Shown here piece after piece: positions 61,329-64,000 of a stretch of DNA of 64,000 nucleotides. Numbering within the stretch: the first letter of the stretch is position 1; each line of letters starts with the position of its first letter. Under the pieces are notes generated by a model. The model worked only from the letters and a program-made list of their open reading frames with translations. It did no database searches and was not told the DNA's origin. The DNA lies in contig CAVRBO010000001.1 of the NCBI GenBank assembly GCA_963719285.1, positions 1,550,001-1,614,000 on the forward strand. The letters are read 5' to 3'. A program made the translations under genes and the position numbers. Source of the stretch: C-114 sp963719285. GTDB taxonomy: Bacteria > Chloroflexota > Limnocylindria > Limnocylindrales > CSP1-4.

Positions 61329-62366
61329 ATGACATCGGGTACGACCGTTCCGAAGGGGCGTTCCGGTCAGCCGACGACCATCGCCCATATCGCTGCCGAG
61401 GCGGGCGTCTCCGCCCCGACCGTGTCGAAGGTCATCAACGGCCGGCCGGACGTGTCGCTCGCGACGCGGGTGCGGGTCGAGGCCGTGATCCGCGAACAGG
61501 GCTACGAACGATCGCACAAGTCGGTCCGCCCGGCGCCGCTCATCGAGGTTGTGTTCCACGAGCTCGAGAGCGACTGGGCGCTCGAGATCCTCAAGGGCGT
61601 CGAGGAAGTCGCCGGCGAGAACAACCTGGCCGTGGTGCTCTCGGAGATGCACGGCCACCGGACACCCGGGCGGGGCTGGATCGAGGGCGTGCTCGCGCGC
61701 CGACCGGGCGGCGTCATCGCGGTGCTGTCCGATCTGAGCGACGTCCAACGAGGGCTGCTCGCGTCACGCAACATCCCGCTCGTGGCGGTCGACCCGACCG
61801 GCGAGCCGCTGCACGACACGCCGTCCATCGGCGCGACGAACTGGAGTGGCGGTCTCACGGCGACCCGGCACCTGCTCGGCCTCGGACATCGGCGGATCGG
61901 CATGATCGCCGGACCGGAGAGCGTCCTGTGCAGCCGGGCCAGGCTGGACGGATACCACGCGGCGATGGACGAGGCGGACGTGCCGGTCGATCCGGATCTC
62001 ATCCGTTACGGCAACTTCCACGTCCAGGACGGGATCGCCGAAGGGCGCCGGCTCCTGAACCTGCCCGATCCGCCGACCGCGATCTTCGCCGGCAACGACC
62101 TCCAGGCCCTCGGGGTCTACCAGGCGGCCCGCGAGGCGCGGCTCCACATCCCGGAGGACCTGAGCGTCGTCGGCTTCGACGACCTGCCCGTCGCGAAGTG
62201 GGTCGGACCGCCGCTGACCACGATCCGCCAGCCCCTGGCCCAGATGGCCGCCTCGGCGGCTCGCCTCGTCCTGGCCCTGGCCAGGGGCGAGCACCCGACC
62301 CAGACCCGGGTCGAACTGGCGACCGAGCTCGTGGTCCGCGAGAGCACGGCGCCGCCCCGGCGCTGA
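61329..62366 (+). CDS. LacI-family transcriptional repressor
   Basis: A 345-residue regulator. The N-terminal HTH is PTTIAHIAAEAGVSAPTVSKVINGRPDVSLATRVRV with hinge region, followed by a periplasmic-binding-like sugar-sensing domain (IEVVFHELESDWALEILKGVEE ... PPTAIFAGNDLQALGVYQAA ... VVGFDDLPVAKWVGPPLTTIRQP). It should repress the divergent oligosaccharide operon and, because an operator lies inside its own promoter, itself; the inducer is presumably a sugar released from the transported oligosaccharide. The ATG at 61329 is the expected transcription start, so the mRNA is leaderless. Confidence 0.93.
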   Translation: MTSGTTVPKGRSGQPTTIAHIAAEAGVSAPTVSKVINGRPDVSLATRVRVEAVIREQGYERSHKSVRPAPLIEVVFHELESDWALEILKGVEEVAGENNLAVVLSEMHGHRTPGRGWIEGVLARRPGGVIAVLSDLSDVQRGLLASRNIPLVAVDPTGEPLHDTPSIGATNWSGGLTATRHLLGLGHRRIGMIAGPESVLCSRARLDGYHAAMDEADVPVDPDLIRYGNFHVQDGIAEGRRLLNLPDPPTAIFAGNDLQALGVYQAAREARLHIPEDLSVVGFDDLPVAKWVGPPLTTIRQPLAQMAASAARLVLALARGEHPTQTRVELATELVVRESTAPPRR

Positions 62367-62376
62367 GCTCCGGCCG

Positions 62377-63279
62377 TCAAGCCCCGAACAGGCGCTCCAT
62401 CGCGGCCACGATCGCCCGGCCGTCCGCCCCGCCCGGATCCTTCTCCGGGTTGAAACAGGAGAGCGACCAACCGACCAGATCGGCGGCCGCGGCGATCGGC
62501 GTCAACAGCGCCACGAGCTCGTCCCAGTCGAGGCCCCCGGGCATGAGGTAGTCCGTCGCCGGGAAGACCGCCTGGTCGAGGACATCGAGGTCGACGTGGA
62601 GCCAGAGGTGGTCCGAGGCGCGCCGGACATGGCCGAGGGCCCGCTCCGCGGTCGCCGTCGGGCCGTCACGCCGGATCGCCGCGACATCCGCGTCGCACAG
62701 GCCCGCGGCGCGGTTGCGAGCGAGCGCGTCGCCCAGGTCCGCGAGCTCGTCCGGGTCGTGATAGCCCAGGATCGCGATGCCGGGCGGCGGGACGGCGGGC
62801 GCCGGCGCGACGCGCTCCACCCACGGTCGTGGCCCGTCGCCCAGCACGACCGCGATCGGCATGTCGGCGGCCTCACCCGTCGGCGACGTCACGCCGTCGT
62901 AGAAGTCGAGGTGTCCGTCGACGTACACGAGGCTCACCGATCCGAGGCTGTCGCGCGCGCCGGCGACGGCCCCGGCCAGGAGGGCGCAGCAGCCGCCGAG
63001 CAGGAACGGGCGCTCGCCACGGCCCATGAGGTCTGCGGTGGCGGAGCGGACGGCGGTCGTGGTGGAGAGCACTCCGGCCAGGCCCACCACGCCCGTCGCC
63101 GGATCGCGGTCGTGGTCCGGGATCCGGACGTCCAGGTCGCCGGCGTCGCCCCAGCCCAGCCGGTCGAGGCCGGCGGCCCGGACCGCGGCGGGTGACAGCT
63201 CGGTGCCGTGCTGCTCCGCCCGTCCGAGCCCGACCGAATTGATCGGGACACCGAGTGTCGTGAACGGCGGTCGTCGCAT
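62377..63279 (-). CDS. Arginase/agmatinase/HDAC-like superfamily protein
   Basis: A 300-residue protein of the ureohydrolase superfamily. The metal motifs VYVDGHLDFYD (D-x-H-x-D) and LHVDLDVLD (D-x-D-x2-D) are present. The first-ligand motif, normally GGDH, reads GGCCALLAG, so one metal-binding His is lost or replaced by Cys. True arginase activity is therefore doubtful; some related branches in high-GC bacteria also carry Cys there. The ATG at 63279 has a TACGCT -10 box (63286-63291) six bases upstream. It converges on the LacI gene with ten bases between stops. Confidence 0.8.
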   Translation of the reverse strand: MRRPPFTTLGVPINSVGLGRAEQHGTELSPAAVRAAGLDRLGWGDAGDLDVRIPDHDRDPATGVVGLAGVLSTTTAVRSATADLMGRGERPFLLGGCCALLAGAVAGARDSLGSVSLVYVDGHLDFYDGVTSPTGEAADMPIAVVLGDGPRPWVERVAPAPAVPPPGIAILGYHDPDELADLGDALARNRAAGLCDADVAAIRRDGPTATAERALGHVRRASDHLWLHVDLDVLDQAVFPATDYLMPGGLDWDELVALLTPIAAAADLVGWSLSCFNPEKDPGGADGRAIVAAMERLFGA

Positions 63280-63285
63280 CTGGCA

Positions 63286-63352
63286 AGCGTAGCCCGGGGA
63301 CGAAATGGCCGTGCGTGGCCCGCGGGTGCGATCCGGGCTGTGTTGAGACAAT
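63286..63352. promoter_or_regulatory. Divergent -10 boxes of the arginase-family and DUF2723 genes
   Basis: Minus: TACGCT at 63286-63291, six bases before the ATG at 63279. Plus: GACAAT at 63347-63352, six bases before the GTG at 63359. Confidence 0.45.
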
Positions 63353-63358
63353 CGCCCC

Positions 63359-64000
63359 GTGGAAGCAGCGTCCCCGCCGGAAGGCTCGTCGGCTCACGCG
63401 CGCGTCGCCGCGGGGCTCGTGGCCGGCCTCGCGCTCCTGGTCTACGTCCGCACCCTGCTCCCGTCGCAGGCGTTCAGCGACTGGGGCGAGATGCAGACCG
63501 TGCCCCATGTCCTGGGCATCGCCCATCCGACCGGTTATCCGACCTATGTCCTGCTCGCCTGGCTGGCCGAGCTCCCCCCGATCGGGTCCGTCGCGTTCCG
63601 GGCGAACCTGCTATCGGCGATCTTCGTCGCCCTCGCGCTTGGGACGTTCGCCCTCATCTGCATCCGCCTCGGGATCCGGCCGTCGCTGGCCGTCGCGGCG
63701 GGCGCAGCGCTCGGTGCCGTCGGCACGATCTGGGCGGCCGCAACGGTCGCCGAGGTCAATCCGCTCCACCTCCTGTTCGCCGCCCTGATCCTGCACCGGG
63801 CCCTGGTGTGGGAGGCGCGTCGTGCCCCGCGCGACCTGTTCGTCGGCGGCCTGCTCATCGGCCTGTCGCTCGGCAACCACCTGCTGACCCTGTTCATCGC
63901 GCCGTTCGTGGCCCTGTTCGCGCTGTGGGCCGGCCGGCGCGAACTCGTGGCCCGCCCGGCCCTCCTGGGCCTGCCGGTCGCCGGGCTCGCCCTGGGCCTG
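63359..64000 (+). CDS. DUF2723 membrane protein, glycosyltransferase-117-like (partial)
   Basis: Reading from GTG at 63359 the frame stays open to the window end (214 codons). The sequence VAAGLVAGLALLVYVRTLLPS, then FSDWGEMQTVPHVLGIAHPTGYPTYVLLAWLAELPPIGSVAFRANLLSAIF, is the conserved start of DUF2723 proteins, multi-pass membrane proteins related to dolichyl-phosphate-mannose protein mannosyltransferases. Asp and Glu in the first extracytoplasmic loop (SDWGE) match the catalytic acidic pair of that fold. At least five helices are visible. The rest lies outside the window. Confidence 0.85.
   Translation, partial: MEAASPPEGSSAHARVAAGLVAGLALLVYVRTLLPSQAFSDWGEMQTVPHVLGIAHPTGYPTYVLLAWLAELPPIGSVAFRANLLSAIFVALALGTFALICIRLGIRPSLAVAAGAALGAVGTIWAAATVAEVNPLHLLFAALILHRALVWEARRAPRDLFVGGLLIGLSLGNHLLTLFIAPFVALFALWAGRRELVARPALLGLPVAGLALGL

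Overview
The window is a contiguous piece of a very GC-rich bacterial chromosome (roughly 70% GC by eye), densely coded on both strands with many GTG and some TTG starts. There is no rRNA, tRNA, insertion sequence, phage gene or CRISPR array. The gene content includes F420-type PPOX proteins, a DUF2277 protein, a zinc-ribbon/cyclase/AAA/TPR giant, a CheB-CheR-kinase fusion and an Imm5-like protein. Together with many leaderless-type promoters, this suits a soil or freshwater Chloroflexota of the Limnocylindria type, or a high-GC actinobacterium. The taxonomic guess is inference.

Layout. 1-2.4 kb: the Fe-S part of a formate dehydrogenase alpha chain (cut by the window edge, ending before the catalytic domain), a VanZ-like protein and fdhD. 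2.4-13.5 kb: ordinary metabolic and repair genes (PPOX proteins, a PLP decarboxylase, tryptophanase coupled to an AlkA-type glycosylase, patatin, a divergent gluconolactonase / 2-keto-3-deoxysugar kinase pair). 13.6-20 kb: a six-gene minus-strand unit with an HlyD-type adaptor, ABC ATPase, MacB-type permease, Gly-rich membrane protein, OmpR-type regulator and histidine kinase. 20-31.4 kb: epimerase, haloacid dehalogenase, BetA-like GMC oxidoreductase, aldehyde dehydrogenase with msrB, a molybdate uptake operon (MerR/TOBE regulator, modA, modB; no modC) and a YceI protein. 31.6-44.7 kb: a second kinase/regulator pair, an SDR preceded by a small overlapping ORF, the 1185-residue cyclase, an enolase-superfamily sugar-acid dehydratase, a shikimate-kinase-like protein, two MFS transporters and small proteins. 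44.7-54.5 kb: two signalling modules, a PAS kinase-receiver protein coupled to a receiver-GAF-EAL phosphodiesterase, and the CheB-CheR-PAS-kinase fusion coupled to a NarL regulator. Between them lie an aldo-keto reductase and an epimerase. 55.2-62.4 kb: an oligosaccharide regulon (binding protein, two permeases, GH3 glycosidase) diverging from its LacI regulator, with two matching operator palindromes. 62.4-64 kb: an arginase-family protein and the start of a DUF2723 membrane protein.

Two initiation modes are visible. About fourteen first genes of transcription units have a TANNNT-like -10 box ending six to nine bases before the start codon, so their mRNAs should be leaderless or nearly so. 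Downstream genes in operons mostly start inside an ATGA or GTGA overlap with the previous stop. A minority use a clear Shine-Dalgarno sequence. The -10 spacing fixes several otherwise ambiguous starts and supports one small ORF.

Functional themes are molybdenum and formate metabolism (Fdh fragment, fdhD, modAB), carbohydrate and sugar-acid use (LacI/ABC/GH3 cluster, gluconolactonase, KDG-type kinase, acid-sugar dehydratase, sugar dehydrogenase and epimerases), efflux with its own two-component system, and a large share of signal-transduction proteins.
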